From Fasciola hepatica (lineage: Eukaryota; Platyhelminthes; Trematoda; Plagiorchiida; Fasciolidae), in assembly GCA_948099385.1 (NCBI GenBank), contig CANUEZ040000204.1, forward strand, positions 1,860,001 to 1,924,000: DNA of 64,000 nucleotides, read 5' to 3'. Positions 29,678-42,787 of the stretch are shown here, piece after piece; positions within the stretch are counted from its first letter, which is position 1, and each line of letters opens with the position of its first letter. The notes below the pieces were generated by a model, which had not been told where the DNA came from, searched no databases, and worked only from the letters and a program-made list of their open reading frames with translations. A program made the translations under genes and the position numbers.

Positions 29678-32215
29678 CTAAGTAAAAACAATGCATTCCC
29701 TTATGAACAATCCACACAAATTGCTCATACAATGCAATAGAGCAGTAGCAGAGTAGATTTGTATAATATGATTCTCCATGCAGCTTGAACACTGAACTGA
29801 CCATTGAAAATGATGGAAGCACTGTACAGCTGTTTGATCCGCTAAGGGAATCATGAGCATTGCACATGGACAGAGCCCACTCGGAGACACGAACGAGGGT
29901 TGGGGTGAACGAATGTCAGTCGAACACCCAAACCACAAGGCTATCCCATATGGGTCTCAACGCTTTGATCAACATATACACTAATTGGTATAGCACAATC
30001 CCCAAATCGCCTTCGGCTTTCGCTTTCGCTTTGAACGGTAACAACCAAATTCTCGCACACCGATCCAATCCTATGTTCCATCACTTCTCTATTTATGGGC
30101 CTAAGTAAAACCAATGCATTCCATTATGAAAAATCCACACAGATTGCTCATACAATGCAATAGAGCAGTAGCAGAGTAGATTTGTATAATATGATTCACC
30201 ATGCAGCTTGAACACTGAACTGACCATTGGAAATCATGGAAGCACTGTACAGCTGTTTGATCCGCTAAGGGAATCATGAGCGTTGCACATGGACAGAGCC
30301 CACTCGGAGACACGAACAAGGGTTGGGGTGAACGAATGTCAGTCGAACACCCAAATCACAAGGCTATCCGATATGGGTCTCAACGCTTTGTTCAACATAT
30401 ACACTACTTGGTATAGCACAATCCCCAAATCGCCTTCGGCTTTCGCTTTCGCTTTGAACGGTAACAACCAAATTCTCGCACACCGATCCAATCCTATGTT
30501 CCATCACTTCTCTATTTATGGGCCTAAGTAAAACCAAGGCATTCCCTTATGAAAAATCCACACAGATTGCTCATACAATGCAATAGAGCAGTAGCAGAGT
30601 AGATTTGTATAATATGATTCTCCATGCAGCTTGACCACGGTAGTGACCATTGAAAATTATGGAAGCACTGTACAGCTGTTTGATCCGCTAAGGGAATCAT
30701 GAGCGTTGCACATGGACAGAGCCCACTCGGAGACACGAACAAGGGTTGGGGTGAACGAATGTCAGTCGAACACCCAAATCACAAGGCTATCCGATATGGG
30801 TCTCAACGCTTTGTTCAACATATACACTACATGATATAGCACAAACCCCAAATCGCATTCGGCTTTCGCTTTCGCTTTGAACGGTAACAACCAAATTCTC
30901 GCACACTGATCCAATCCTATGTTCCATCACTTCTCTATTTATGGGCCTAAGTAAAAACAATGCATTCCCTTATGAACAATCCACACAGATTGCTCATACA
31001 ATGCAATAGAGCAGTAGCAGAGTAGATTTGTATAATATGATTCTCCATGCAGCTTGAACACTGAACTGACCATTGAAAATTATGGAAGCACTGTACAGCT
31101 GTTTGATCCGCTAAGGGAATCATGAGCGTTGCACATGGACAGAGCCCACTCGGAGACACGAACGAGGGTTGGGGTGAACGAATGTCAGTCGAACACCCAA
31201 ACCACAAGGCTATCCCATATGGGTCTCAACGCTTTGATCAACATATACACTACTTGGTATAGCACAATCCCCAAATCGCCTTCGGCTTTCGCTTTCGCTT
31301 TGAACGGTAACAACCAAATTCTCGCACACCGATCCAATCCTATGTTCCATCACTTCTCTATTTATGGGCCTAAGTAAAACCAATGCATTCCATTATGAAA
31401 AATCCACACAGATTGCTCATACAATGCAATAGAGCAGTAGCAGAGTAGATTTGTATAATATGATTCTCCATGCAGCTTGACCACGGTAGTGACCATTGAA
31501 AATTATGGAAGCACTGTACAGCTGTTTGATCCGCTAAGGGAATCATGAGCGTTGCACATGGACAGAGCCCACTCGGAGACACGAACAAGGGTTGGGGTGA
31601 ACGAATGTCAGTCGAACACCCAAATCACAAGGCTATCCGATATGGGTCTCAACGCTTTGTTCAACATATACACTACTTGGTATAGCACAATCCCCAAATC
31701 GCCTTCGGCTTTCGCTTTCGCTTTGAACGGTAACAACCAAATTCTCGCACACCGATCCAATCCTATGTTCCATCACTTCTCTATTTATGGGCCTAAGTAA
31801 AACCAATGCATTCCATTATGAAAAATCCACACAGATTGCTCATACAATGCAATAGAGCAGTAGCAGTGTAGATTTGTATAATATGATTCTCCATGCAGCT
31901 TGACCACGGTAGTGACCATTGAAAATTATGGAAGCACTGTACAGCTGTTTGATCCGCTAAGGGAATCATGAGCGTTGCACATGGACAGAGCCCACTCGGA
32001 GACACGAACAAGGGTTGGGGTGAACGAATGTCAGTCGAACACCCAAATCACAAGGCTATCCGATATGGGTCTCAACGCTTTGTTCAACATATACACTACA
32101 TGATATAGCACAATCCCCAAATTGGCTTCGGCTTTCGCTTTCGCTTTGAACGGTAACAACCAAATTCTCGCACACTGATCCAATCCTATGTTCCATCACT
32201 TCTCTATTTATGGGC
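29678..32215 (+). repeat. Trimeric higher-order repeat (1269 bp), two copies
   Basis: Copies 29678 and 30947 share AAGTAAAAACAATG, GAACGAGGG and GATCAACATATACACTA. Copies 30101 and 31370 share ATTCCATTATGAAAAATCC and CTTGGTATAGC. Copies 30524 and 31793 share a CACGGTAGTGACC centre and a CACACTGATCC tail. Copy 31370 has acquired the CACGGTAGTG centre also seen in 30524 and 31793, which looks like local conversion. Confidence 0.86.
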
Positions 32216-34131
32216 CTTAGTAAAAACAATGCATTCCCTTATGAACAATCCGCACAGATTGCTCATACAATGCAATAGAGCAGTAGCAGAGTAGATTTGT
32301 ATAATATGATTCTACACTCAGCTTGACCACGGAACTGACCATTGAAAATTATGGAATCACTGTACAGCTGTTTGATCCGCTAAGGGAATCATGAGCATTG
32401 CACATGGACAGAGCCCACTCGGAGACACGAACAAGGGTTGGGGTGAACGAATGTCAGTCGAACACCCAAACCACAAGGCTATCCCGTATGGGTCTCAACG
32501 CTTTGTTCAACATATACACTACATGATATAGCTCAATCCCCAAATTGGCTTCGGCTTTCGCTTTCGCTTTGAACGGTAACAACCAAATTCTCGCACACCG
32601 ATCCAATCCTATGTTCCATCACTTCTCTATTTATGGGCCTAAGAAAAACCAAGGCATTCCCTTATGAAAAATCCACTCAGATTGCTCATACAATGCAATA
32701 GAGCAGTAGCAGAGTAGATTTGTATAATATGATTCTCCATGCAGCTTGACCACGGAACTGACCATTGAAAATTATGGAAGCACTGTACAGCTGTTTGATC
32801 CGCTAAGAGAATCATGAGCATTGCACATGGACAGAGCCCACTCGGAGACACGAACAAGGGTTGGGGTGAACGAATGTCAGTCGAACACCCAAATCACAAG
32901 GCTATCCGATATGGGTCTCAACGCTTTGTTCAACATATACACTACATGATATAGCACAATCCCCAAATTGGCTTCGGCTTTCGCTTTCGCTTTGAACGGT
33001 AACAACCAAATTCTCGCACACCGATCCAATCCTATGTTCCATCACTTCTCTATTTATGGGCCTAAGTAAAACCAAGGCATTCCCTTATGAACAATCCACA
33101 CAGATTGCTCATATAATGCAATAGAGCAGTAGCAGGGTAGATTTGTATATTATGATTCTCCATGCAGCTTGAACACTGAACGGAAAATTGGAAATTATGG
33201 AAGCACTGTACAGCTGTTTGATCCGCTAAGGGAATCATGAGCAATGCAAATGGACAGAGCCCACTCGGAGACACGAACGAGGGTTGGGGTGAACGAATTT
33301 CAGTCGAACACCCAAACCACAAGGCTGTCCGATATGGGTCACAACGCTTTGTTCAACATATACACTACTTGGTATAGCACAATCCCCAAATTGGCTTCGG
33401 CTTTCGCTTTCGCTTTGAACGGTAACAACCAAATTCTCGCACACCGATCCAATCCTATGTTCCATCACTTCTCTATTTATGGGCCTAAGTAAAACCAATG
33501 CATTCCCTTATGAACAATCCACACAGATTGCTCATACAATGCAATAGAGCAGTAGCAGAGTAGATTTGTATAATATGATTCTCCATGCAGTATGACCACG
33601 GTAGTGACCATTGAAAATTATGGAAGCACTGTACAGCTGTTTGATCCGCTAAGGGAATCATGAGCGTTGCACATGGACAGAGCCCACTCGGAGACACGAA
33701 CAAGGGTTGGGGTGAACGAATGTCAGTCGAACACCCAAATCACAAGGCTATCCGATATGGATCTCAACGCTTTGTTCAACATATACACTACTTGATATAG
33801 CACAATCCCCAAATCGCCTTCGGCTTTCGCTTTCGCTTTGGACGGTAACAACCAAATTCTCGCACACTGATCCAATCCTTTGTTCCATCACTTCTCTATT
33901 TATGGGCCTAAGAAAAACCAATGCATTCCCTTATGAACAATCCACACAGATTGCTCATACAATGCAATAGAGCAGTAGCAGAGTAGATTTGTATAATATG
34001 ATTCTCCATGCAGCTTGAACACTGAACTGACCATTGAAAATTATGGAAGCACTGTACAGCTGTTTGATCCGCTAATGGAATCATGAGCGTTGCACATGGA
34101 CAGAGCCCACTCGGAGACACGAACAAGGGTT

Positions 34132-34134
34132 GGG
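34132..34134 (+). other. One-base deletion in G run
   Basis: GGGTTGGGTGAAC replaces GGGTTGGGGTGAAC, so the monomer at 33908 is 422 bp. It shares this deletion, TAATGGAATC and an AAAACCC start with the 422-bp tetramer member at 37715, 39406 and 41097. Confidence 0.95.
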
Positions 34135-35260
34135 TGAACGAATTTCAGTCGAAAACCCAAATCACAAGGCTATCCCATATGGGTCTCAACGCTTTGTTCA
34201 ACATATACACTACATGATATAGCACAATCCCCAAATCGCCTTCGGCTTTCGCTTTCGCTTTGAACGGTAACAACCAAATTCTCGCACACCGATCCAATCT
34301 TATGTTCCATCACTTCTCTATTCTTGGGCCTAAGTAAAACCAATGCATTCCCTTATGAACAATCCACACAGATTACTCATACAATGCAATAGAGCAGTAG
34401 CAGAGTAGATTTGTATAATATGATTCTCCATGCAGCTTGAACATTGAACTGACCATTGAAAATTATGGAAGCACTGTACAGCTGTTTGATCCGCTAAGGG
34501 AATCATGAGCGTTGCACATGGACAGAGCCCACTCGGAGACACGAACAAGGGTTGGGGTGAACGAATGTCAGTCGAACACCCAAACCACAAGGCTATCCGA
34601 TATGGGTCTGAACGCTTTGTTAAACATATACACTACTTGATATAGCACAATCCCCAAATCGCCTTCGGCTTTCGCTTTCGCTTTGAACGGTAACAACCAA
34701 ATTCTCGCACACCGATCCAATCCTATGTTCCATCACTTCTCTATTTATGGGCCTAAATAAAACCAATGCATTCCCTTATGAACAATCCACACAGATTGCT
34801 CATACAATGCAATAGAGCAGTAGCAGAGTAGATTTGTATAATATGATTCTCCATGCAGCTTGACCACGGTAGTGACCATTGAAAATTATGGAAGTACTGT
34901 ACAGCTGTTTGATCCGCTAATGGAATCATGAGCATTGCACATGGACAGAGCCCACTCGGAGACACGAACAAGGGTTGGGGTGAACGAATGTCAGTCGAAC
35001 ACCCAAATCACAAGGCTATCCGATATGGATCACAAAGCTTTGTTCAACATATACACTACGTGATATAGCACAATCCCCAAATTGGCTTCGGCTTTCGCTT
35101 TCGCTTTGAACGGTAACAACCAAATTCTCGCACACTGATCCAATCCTATGTTCCATCACTTCTCTATTTATGGGCCTAAGTAAAACCAAGGCATTCCCTT
35201 ATGAACAATCCACACAGATTGCTCATACAATGCAATAGAGCAGTAGCAGAGTACATTTGT

Positions 35261-35265
35261 AAAAA
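35261..35265 (+). other. One-base insertion in TGTAAAAATATG
   Basis: The usual TGTATAATATG reads TGTAAAAATATG, and GTAGATTTG reads GTACATTTG. The monomer at 35176 is 424 bp. The same compound change recurs at 43296 and 46258. Confidence 0.95.
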
Positions 35266-37938
35266 TATGATTCTCCATGAAGCTTGACCACTGTAGTGAC
35301 CATTGAAAATTATGGAAGCACTGTACAGCTGTTTGATCCGCTAAGGGAATCATGAGCGTTGCACATGGACAGAGCCCACTCGGAGACACGAACAAGGGTT
35401 GGGGTGAACGAATGTCAGTCGAACACCCAAACCACAAGGCTATCCGATATGGGTCTCAACGCTTTGTTCAACATATACACTACATGATATAGCACAATCC
35501 TGAAATCGCCTTCGGCTTTCGCTTTCGCTTTGAACGGTAACAACCAAATTCTCGCACACCGATCCAATCCTATGTTCCATCACTTCTCTATTTATGGGCC
35601 TAAGAAAAACCAAGGCATTCCCTTATGAACAATCCACACAGATTGCTCATACAATGCAATGGAGCAGTAGCAGAGTCGATTTGTATAATATGATTCTCCA
35701 TGCAGCTTGAACACTGAACTGACCATTGAAAATTATGGAAGCACTGTACAGCTGTTTGATCCGCTAAGGGAATCATGAGCGTTGCACATGGACAGAGCCC
35801 ACTCGGAGACACGAACAAGGGTTGGGGTGAACGAATGTCAGTCGAACACCCAAATCACAAGGCTATCCGATATGGGTCTCAACGCTTTGTTCAACATATA
35901 CACTACTTGGTATAGCACAATCCCCAAATTGGCTTCGGCTTTCGCTTTCGCTTTGAACGGTAACAACCAAATTCTCGCACACCGATCCAATCCTATGTTC
36001 CATCACTTCTCTATTTATGGGCCTAAGTAAAACCAATGCATTCCATTATGAAAAATCCACACAGATTGCTCATACAATGCAATAGAGCAGTAGCAGAGTA
36101 GATTTGTATAATATGATTCTCCATGCAGCTTGAACACTAAACTGACCATTGAAAATCATGGAAGCACTGTACAGCTGTTTGATCCGCTAAGGGAATCATG
36201 AGCGTTGCACATGGACAGAGCCCACTCGGAAACACGAACAAGGGTTGGGGTGAACGAATGTCAGTCGAACACCCAAATCACAAGGCTATCCGATATGGGT
36301 CTCAACGCTTTGTTCAACATATACACTACTTGATATAGCACAATCCCCAAATTGGCTTCGGCTTTCGCTTTCGCTTTGAACGGTAACAACCAAATTCTCG
36401 CACACTGATCCAATCCTATGTTCCATCACTTCTCTATTTATGGGCCTAAGTAAAACCAAGGCATTCCCTTATGAACAATCCACACAGATTGCTCATACAA
36501 TGCAATAGAGCAGTAGCAGAGTAGATTTGTATAATATGATTCTCCATGAAGCTTGACCACGGTAGTGACCATTGAAAATTATGGAAGCACTGTACAGCTG
36601 TTTGATCCGCTAAGGGAATCATGAGCAATGCACATGGACAGAGCCCACTCGGAGACACGAACGAGGGTTGGGGTGAACGAATGTCAGTCGAACACCCAAA
36701 CCACAAGGCTATCCGATATGGGTCACAACGCTTTGTTCAACATATACACTACATGATATAGCACAATCCCCAAATTGGCTTCGGCTTTCGCTTTCGCTTT
36801 GAACGGTAACAACCAAATTCTCGCACACCGATCCAATCCTATGTTCCATCACTTCTCTATTTATGGGCCTAAGTAAAACCAATGCATTCCTTTATGAAAA
36901 ATCCACACAGATTGCTCATACAATGCAATAGAGCAGTAGCAGAGTAGATTTGTATAATATGATTCTCCATGCAGCTTGAACACTAAACTGACCATTGAAA
37001 ATTATGGAAGCACTGTACAGCTGTTTGATCCGCTAAGGGAATCATGAGCGTTGCACATGGACAGAGCCCACTCGGAGACACGAACAAGGGTTGGGGTGAA
37101 CGAATGTCAGTCGAACACCCAAACCACAAGGCTATCCCATATGGGTCTCAACGCTTTGTTCAACATATACACTACTTGATATAGCACAATCCCCAAATCG
37201 CCTTCGGCTTTCGCTTTCGCTTTGAACGGTAACAACCAAATTCTCGCACACCGATCCAATCCTATGTTCCATCACTTCTCTATTTATGGGCCTAAGTAAA
37301 ACCAATGCATGCTTTTAAGAAAAATCCACACAGATTGGTCATACAATGCAATAGAGCAGTAGCAGAGTAGATTTGTATAATATGATTCTCCATGCAGCTT
37401 GACCACGGTAGTTACCATTGAAAATTATGGAAGCACTGTACAGCTGTTTGATCCGCTAAGGGAATCATGAGCGTTGCACATGGACAGAGCCCACTCGGAG
37501 ACACGAACAAGGGTTGGGGTGATCGAATGTCAGTCGAACACCCAAATCACAAGGCTATCCGATATGGGTCTCAACGCTTTGTTCAACATATACACTACTT
37601 GATATAGCACAATCCCCAAATTGGCTTCGGCTTTCGCTTTCGCTTTGGACGGTAACAACCAAATTCTCGCACACCGATCCAATCCTATGTTCCATCACTT
37701 CTCTATTTATGGGCCTAAGTAAAACCAATGCATTCCATTATGAAAAATCCACACAGATTGCTCATACAATGCAATAGAGCAGTAGCAGAGTAGATTTGTA
37801 TAATATGATTCTCCATGCAGCTTGAACACTGAACTGACCATTGAAAATTATGGAATCACTGTACAGCTGTTTGATCCGCTAATGGAATCATGAGCGTTGC
37901 ACATGGACAGAGCCCACTCGGAGACACGAACAAGGGTT

Positions 37939-37941
37939 GGG
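37939..37941 (+). other. One-base deletion in G run (tetramer copy 1)
   Basis: The run has three G instead of four in the 422-bp member, so the higher-order unit is 1691 rather than 1692 bp. Confidence 0.95.
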
Positions 37942-39629
37942 TGAACGAATGTCAGTCGAAAACCCAAATCACAAGGCTATCCCATATGGGTCTCAACGCT
38001 TTGTTCAACATATACACTACATGATATAGCACAATCCCCAAATTGGCTTCGGCTTTCGCTGTCGCTTTGAACGGTAACAACCAAATTCTCGCACACCGAT
38101 CCAATCCTATGTTCCATCACTTCTCTATTTATGGGCCTAAGTAAAACCAATGCATACCCTTATGAACAATCCACACAGATTGCTCACACAATGCAATAGA
38201 GCAGTAGCAGAGTACATTTGTATAATATGATTCTCCATGCAGCTTGACCACGAAACTGACCATTGAAAATTATGGAAGCACTGTACTGCTTTTTGTTCCG
38301 ATAAGCGAATCATGAGCGTTGCACATGGACAGAGCCCACTCGGAGACACGAACAAGGGTTGGGGTGAACGAATGTCAGTCGAACACCCAAATCACAAGGC
38401 TATCCCATATGGGTCTCAACGCTTTGATCAACATATACAATACATGATATAGCACAATCCCCAAATCGCCTTCGGCTTTCGCTTTCGCTTTGAACGGTAA
38501 CAACCAAATTCTCGCACACCGATCCAATCCTATGTTCCATCACTTCTCTATTTATGGGCCTAAGTAAAACCAATGCATTCCCTTATGAACAATCCACACA
38601 AATTGCTCATACAATGCAATAGAGCAGTAGCAGAGTAGATTTGTATAATATGATTCTCCATGCAGCTTGAACACTGAACTGACCATTGGAAATCATGGAA
38701 GCACTGTACAGCTGTTTGATCCGCTAAGGGAATCATGAGCATTGCACATGGACAGAGCCCACTCGGAGACACGAACGAGGGTTGGGGTGAACGAATGTCA
38801 TTCGAACACCCAAACCACAAGGCTATCCCATATGGGTCTCAACGCTTTGTTCAACATATACACTACTTGATATAGCACAATCCCCAAATCGCCTTCGGCT
38901 TTCGCTTTCGCTTTGAACGGTAACAACCAAATTCTCGCACACCGATCCAATCCTATGTTCCATCACTTCTCTATTTATGGGCCTAAGTAAAACCAATGCA
39001 TGCTTTTAAGAAAAATCCACACAGATTGGTCATACAATGCAATAGAGCAGTAGCAGAGTAGATTTGTATAATATGATTCTCCATGCAGCTTGACCACGGT
39101 AGTTACCATTGAAAATTATGGAAGCACTGTACAGCTGTTTGATCCGCTAAGGGAATCATGAGCGTTGCACATGGACAGAGCCCACTCGGAGACACGAACA
39201 AGGGTTGGGGTGATCGAATGTCAGTCGAACACCCAAATCACAAGGCTATCCGATATGGGTCTCAACGCTTTGTTCAACATATACACTACTTGATATAGCA
39301 CAATCCCCAAATTGGCTTCGGCTTTCGCTTTCGCTTTGGACGGTAACAACCAAATTCTCGCACACCGATCCAATCCTATGTTCCATCACTTCTCTATTTA
39401 TGGGCCTAAGTAAAACCAATGCATTCCATTATGAAAAATCCACACAGATTGCTCATACAATGCAATAGAGCAGTAGCAGAGTAGATTTGTATAATATGAT
39501 TCTCCATGCAGCTTGAACACTGAACTGACCATTGAAAATTATGGAATCACTGTACAGCTGTTTGATCCGCTAATGGAATCATGAGCGTTGCACATGGACA
39601 GAGCCCACTCGGAGACACGAACAAGGGTT

Positions 39630-39632
39630 GGG
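39630..39632 (+). other. One-base deletion in G run (tetramer copy 2)
   Basis: Same deletion as in tetramer copy 1, exactly 1691 bp downstream, so it was inherited with the unit. Confidence 0.95.
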
Positions 39633-41320
39633 TGAACGAATGTCAGTCGAAAACCCAAATCACAAGGCTATCCCATATGGGTCTCAACGCTTTGTTCAAC
39701 ATATACACTACATGATATAGCACAATCCCCAAATTGGCTTCGGCTTTCGCTGTCGCTTTGAACGGTAACAACCAAATTCTCGCACACCGATCCAATTCTA
39801 TGTTCCATCACTTCTCTATTTATGGGCCTAAGTAAAACCAATGCATACCCTTATGAACAATCCACACAGATTGCTCACACAATGCAATAGAGCAGTAGCA
39901 GAGTACATTTGTATAATATGATTCTCCATGCAGCTTGACCACGAAACTGACCATTGAAAATTATGGAAGCACTGTACTGCTTTTTGTTCCGATAAGCGAA
40001 TCATGAGCGTTGCACATGGACAGAGCCCACTCGGAGACACGAACAAGGGTTGGGGTGAACGAATGTCAGTCGAACACCCAAATCACAAGGCTATCCCATA
40101 TGGGTCTCAACGCTTTGATCAACATATACAATACATGATATAGCACAATCCCCAAATCGCCTTCGGCTTTCGCTTTCGCTTTGAACGGTAACAACCAAAT
40201 TCTCGCACACCGATCCAATCCTATGTTCCATCACTTCTCTATTTATGGGCCTAAGTAAAACCAATGCATTCCCTTATGAACAATCCACACAAATTGCTCA
40301 TACAATGCAATAGAGCAGTAGCAGAGTAGATTTGTATAATATGATTCTCCATGCAGCTTGAACACTGAACTGACCATTGGAAATCATGGAAGCACTGTAC
40401 AGCTGTTTGATCCGCTAAGGGAATCATGAGCATTGCACATGGACAGAGCCCACTCGGAGACACGAACGAGGGTTGGGGTGAACGAATGTCATTCGAACAC
40501 CCAAACCACAAGGCTATCCCATATGGGTCTCAACGCTTTGTTCAACATATACACTACTTGATATAGCACAATCCCCAAATCGCCTTCGGCTTTCGCTTTC
40601 GCTTTGAACGGTAACAACCAAATTCTCGCACACCGATCCAATCCTATGTTCCATCACTTCTCTATTTATGGGCCTAAGTAAAACCAATGCATGCTTTTAA
40701 GAAAAATCCACACAGATTGGTCATACAATGCAATAGAGCAGTAGCAGAGTAGATTTGTATAATATGATTCTCCATGCAGCTTGACCACGGTAGTTACCAT
40801 TGAAAATTATGGAAGCACTGTACAGCTGTTTGATCCGCTAAGGGAATCATGAGCGTTGCACATGGACAGAGCCCACTCGGAGACACGAACAAGGGTTGGG
40901 GTGATCGAATGTCAGTCGAACACCCAAATCACAAGGCTATCCGATATGGGTCTCAACGCTTTGTTCAACATATACACTACTTGATATAGCACAATCCCCA
41001 AATTGGCTTCGGCTTTCGCTTTCGCTTTGGACGGTAACAACCAAATTCTCGCACACCGATCCAATCCTATGTTCCATCACTTCTCTATTTATGGGCCTAA
41101 GTAAAACCAATGCATTCCATTATGAAAAATCCACACAGATTGCTCATACAATGCAATAGAGCAGTAGCAGAGTAGATTTGTATAATATGATTCTCCATGC
41201 AGCTTGAACACTGAACTGACCATTGAAAATTATGGAATCACTGTACAGCTGTTTGATCCGCTAATGGAATCATGAGCGTTGCACATGGACAGAGCCCACT
41301 CGGAGACACGAACAAGGGTT

Positions 41321-41323
41321 GGG
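41321..41323 (+). other. One-base deletion in G run (tetramer copy 3)
   Basis: Same deletion, a further 1691 bp downstream. This confirms that copy 3 shares ancestry with copies 1 and 2 despite its divergent second half. Confidence 0.95.
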
Positions 41324-41941
41324 TGAACGAATGTCAGTCGAAAACCCAAATCACAAGGCTATCCCATATGGGTCTCAACGCTTTGTTCAACATATACACT
41401 ACATGATATAGCACAATCCCCAAATTGGCTTCGGCTTTCGCTGTCGCTTTGAACGGTAACAACCAAATTCTCGCACACCGATCCAATCCTATGTTCCATC
41501 ACTTCTCTATTTATGGGCCTAAGTAAAACCAAGGCATTCCCTTATGAACAATCCACACAGATTGCTCATACAATGCAATAGAGCAGTAGCAGAGTAGATT
41601 TGTATAATATGATTCTCCATGCAGCTTGACCACGAACCTGACCATTGAAAATTATGGAAGCACTGTACTGCTTTTTGATCCGATAAGCGAATCATGAGCA
41701 TTGCACATGGACAGAGCCCACTCGGAGACACGAACAAGGGTTGGGGTGAACGAATGTCAGTCGAACACCCAAATCACAAGGCTATCCCATATGGGTCTCA
41801 ACGCTTTGATCAACATATACAATACATGATATAGCACAATCCCCAAATCGCCTTCGGCTTTCGCTTTCGCTTTGAATGGTAACAACCAAATTCTCGCACA
41901 CCGATCCAATCCTATGTTCCATCACTTCTCTATTTATGGGC

Positions 41942-42787
41942 CTAAGTAAAACCAATGCATTCCCTTATGAACAATCCACACAAATTGCTCATACAATGCA
42001 ATAGAGCAGTAGCAGAGTAGATTTGTATAATATGATTCTCCATGCAGCTTGAACACGAACCTGACCATTGGAAATCATGGAAGCACTGTACAGCTGTTTG
42101 ATCCGCTAAGGGAATCATGAGCATTGCACATGGACAGAGCCCACTCGGAGACACGAACGACGGTTGGGGTGAACGAATGTCAGTCGAACACCCAAACCAC
42201 AAGGTTATCCGATATGTGTCACAACGCTTTGTTCAACATATACACTACTTGGTATAGCACAATCCCCAAATCGCCTTCGGCTTTCGCTTTCGCTTTGAAC
42301 GGTAATAAGCAAACTCTCGCACACCGATCCAATCCTATGTTCCATCACTTCTCTATTTATGGGCCTAAGTAAAACCAATGCATTCCCTTATGAACAATCC
42401 ACACAAATTGCTCATACAATGCAATAGAGCAGTAGCAGAGTAGATTTGTATAATATGATTCTCCATGCAGCTTGACCACGAACCTGACCATTGGAAATCA
42501 TGGAAGCACTGTACAGCTGTTTGATCCGCTAAGGGAATCATGAGCATTGCACATGGACAGAGCCCACTCGGAGACACGAACGACGGTTGGGGTGAACGAA
42601 TGTCAGTCGAAAACCCAAACCACAAGGTTATCCGATATGTGTCACAACGCTTTGTTCAACATATACACTACTTGGTATAGCACAATCCCCAAATCGCCTT
42701 CGGCTTTCGCTTTCGCTTTGAACGGTAATAAGCAAACTCTCGCACACCGATCCAATCCTATGTTCCATCACTTCTCTATTTATGGGC
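41942..42787 (+). repeat. Adjacent single-monomer duplication
   Basis: Neighbouring monomers at 41942 and 42365 share GAACGACGG, GGTTATCCGATATGTGTCAC, CTTGGTATAGC and GGTAATAAGCAAACTCTCG. They differ in GAACACGAACC against GACCACGAACC, and in AACACCC against AAAACCC. The TAATAAGCAAACT tail occurs only once more, near 43571. Confidence 0.9.

Larger units (their letters stand above)
32216..37291 (+). repeat. Twelve heterogeneous monomers without a clear unit
   Basis: This is among the least homogeneous parts of the window. Odd copies include 32216 (CCTTAGTAAAAAC, TCTACACTCAGC, CCCGTATGGG), 33062 (ATATAATGC, AGCAGGGTAG, TATATTATG, GGAAAATTGG, TGCAAATGG) and 34753 (CTAAATAAAACC, GAAGTACTG). Two copies differ in length: 33908 lacks one G and 35176 has one extra A. 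No gene or inserted element accounts for the divergence; it is scattered substitution. Confidence 0.83.
37292..42364 (+). repeat. Tetrameric higher-order repeat (1691 bp), three copies
   Basis: Units start at 37292, 38983 and 40674. The members in order are a TGCATGCTTTTAAG-head monomer with GTTACC and GATCGAATG; a 422-bp monomer with ATTCCATTATG, GGAATCACTG, a three-G run and CGCTGTCGC; a monomer with TGCATACCC, CTCACAC and TACTGCTTTTTGTTCCG; and a monomer with CACAAATTGC, AATCATGG and CATTCGAAC. Copies 1 and 2 differ at one base seen by eye (T at 39797). Copy 3 matches for its first two monomers, then diverges from about 41530. The leading edge of the match reaches back to about 37120. Confidence 0.95.

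Noticed and set aside
37292..42364. Assembly duplication as the explanation for the near-identical tetramer
   Set aside because: Copies 1 and 2 differ at 39797 and copy 3 is clearly divergent in its second half, so they are not a simple copy error. Read-level confirmation was not possible here, so this is only a provisional rejection.
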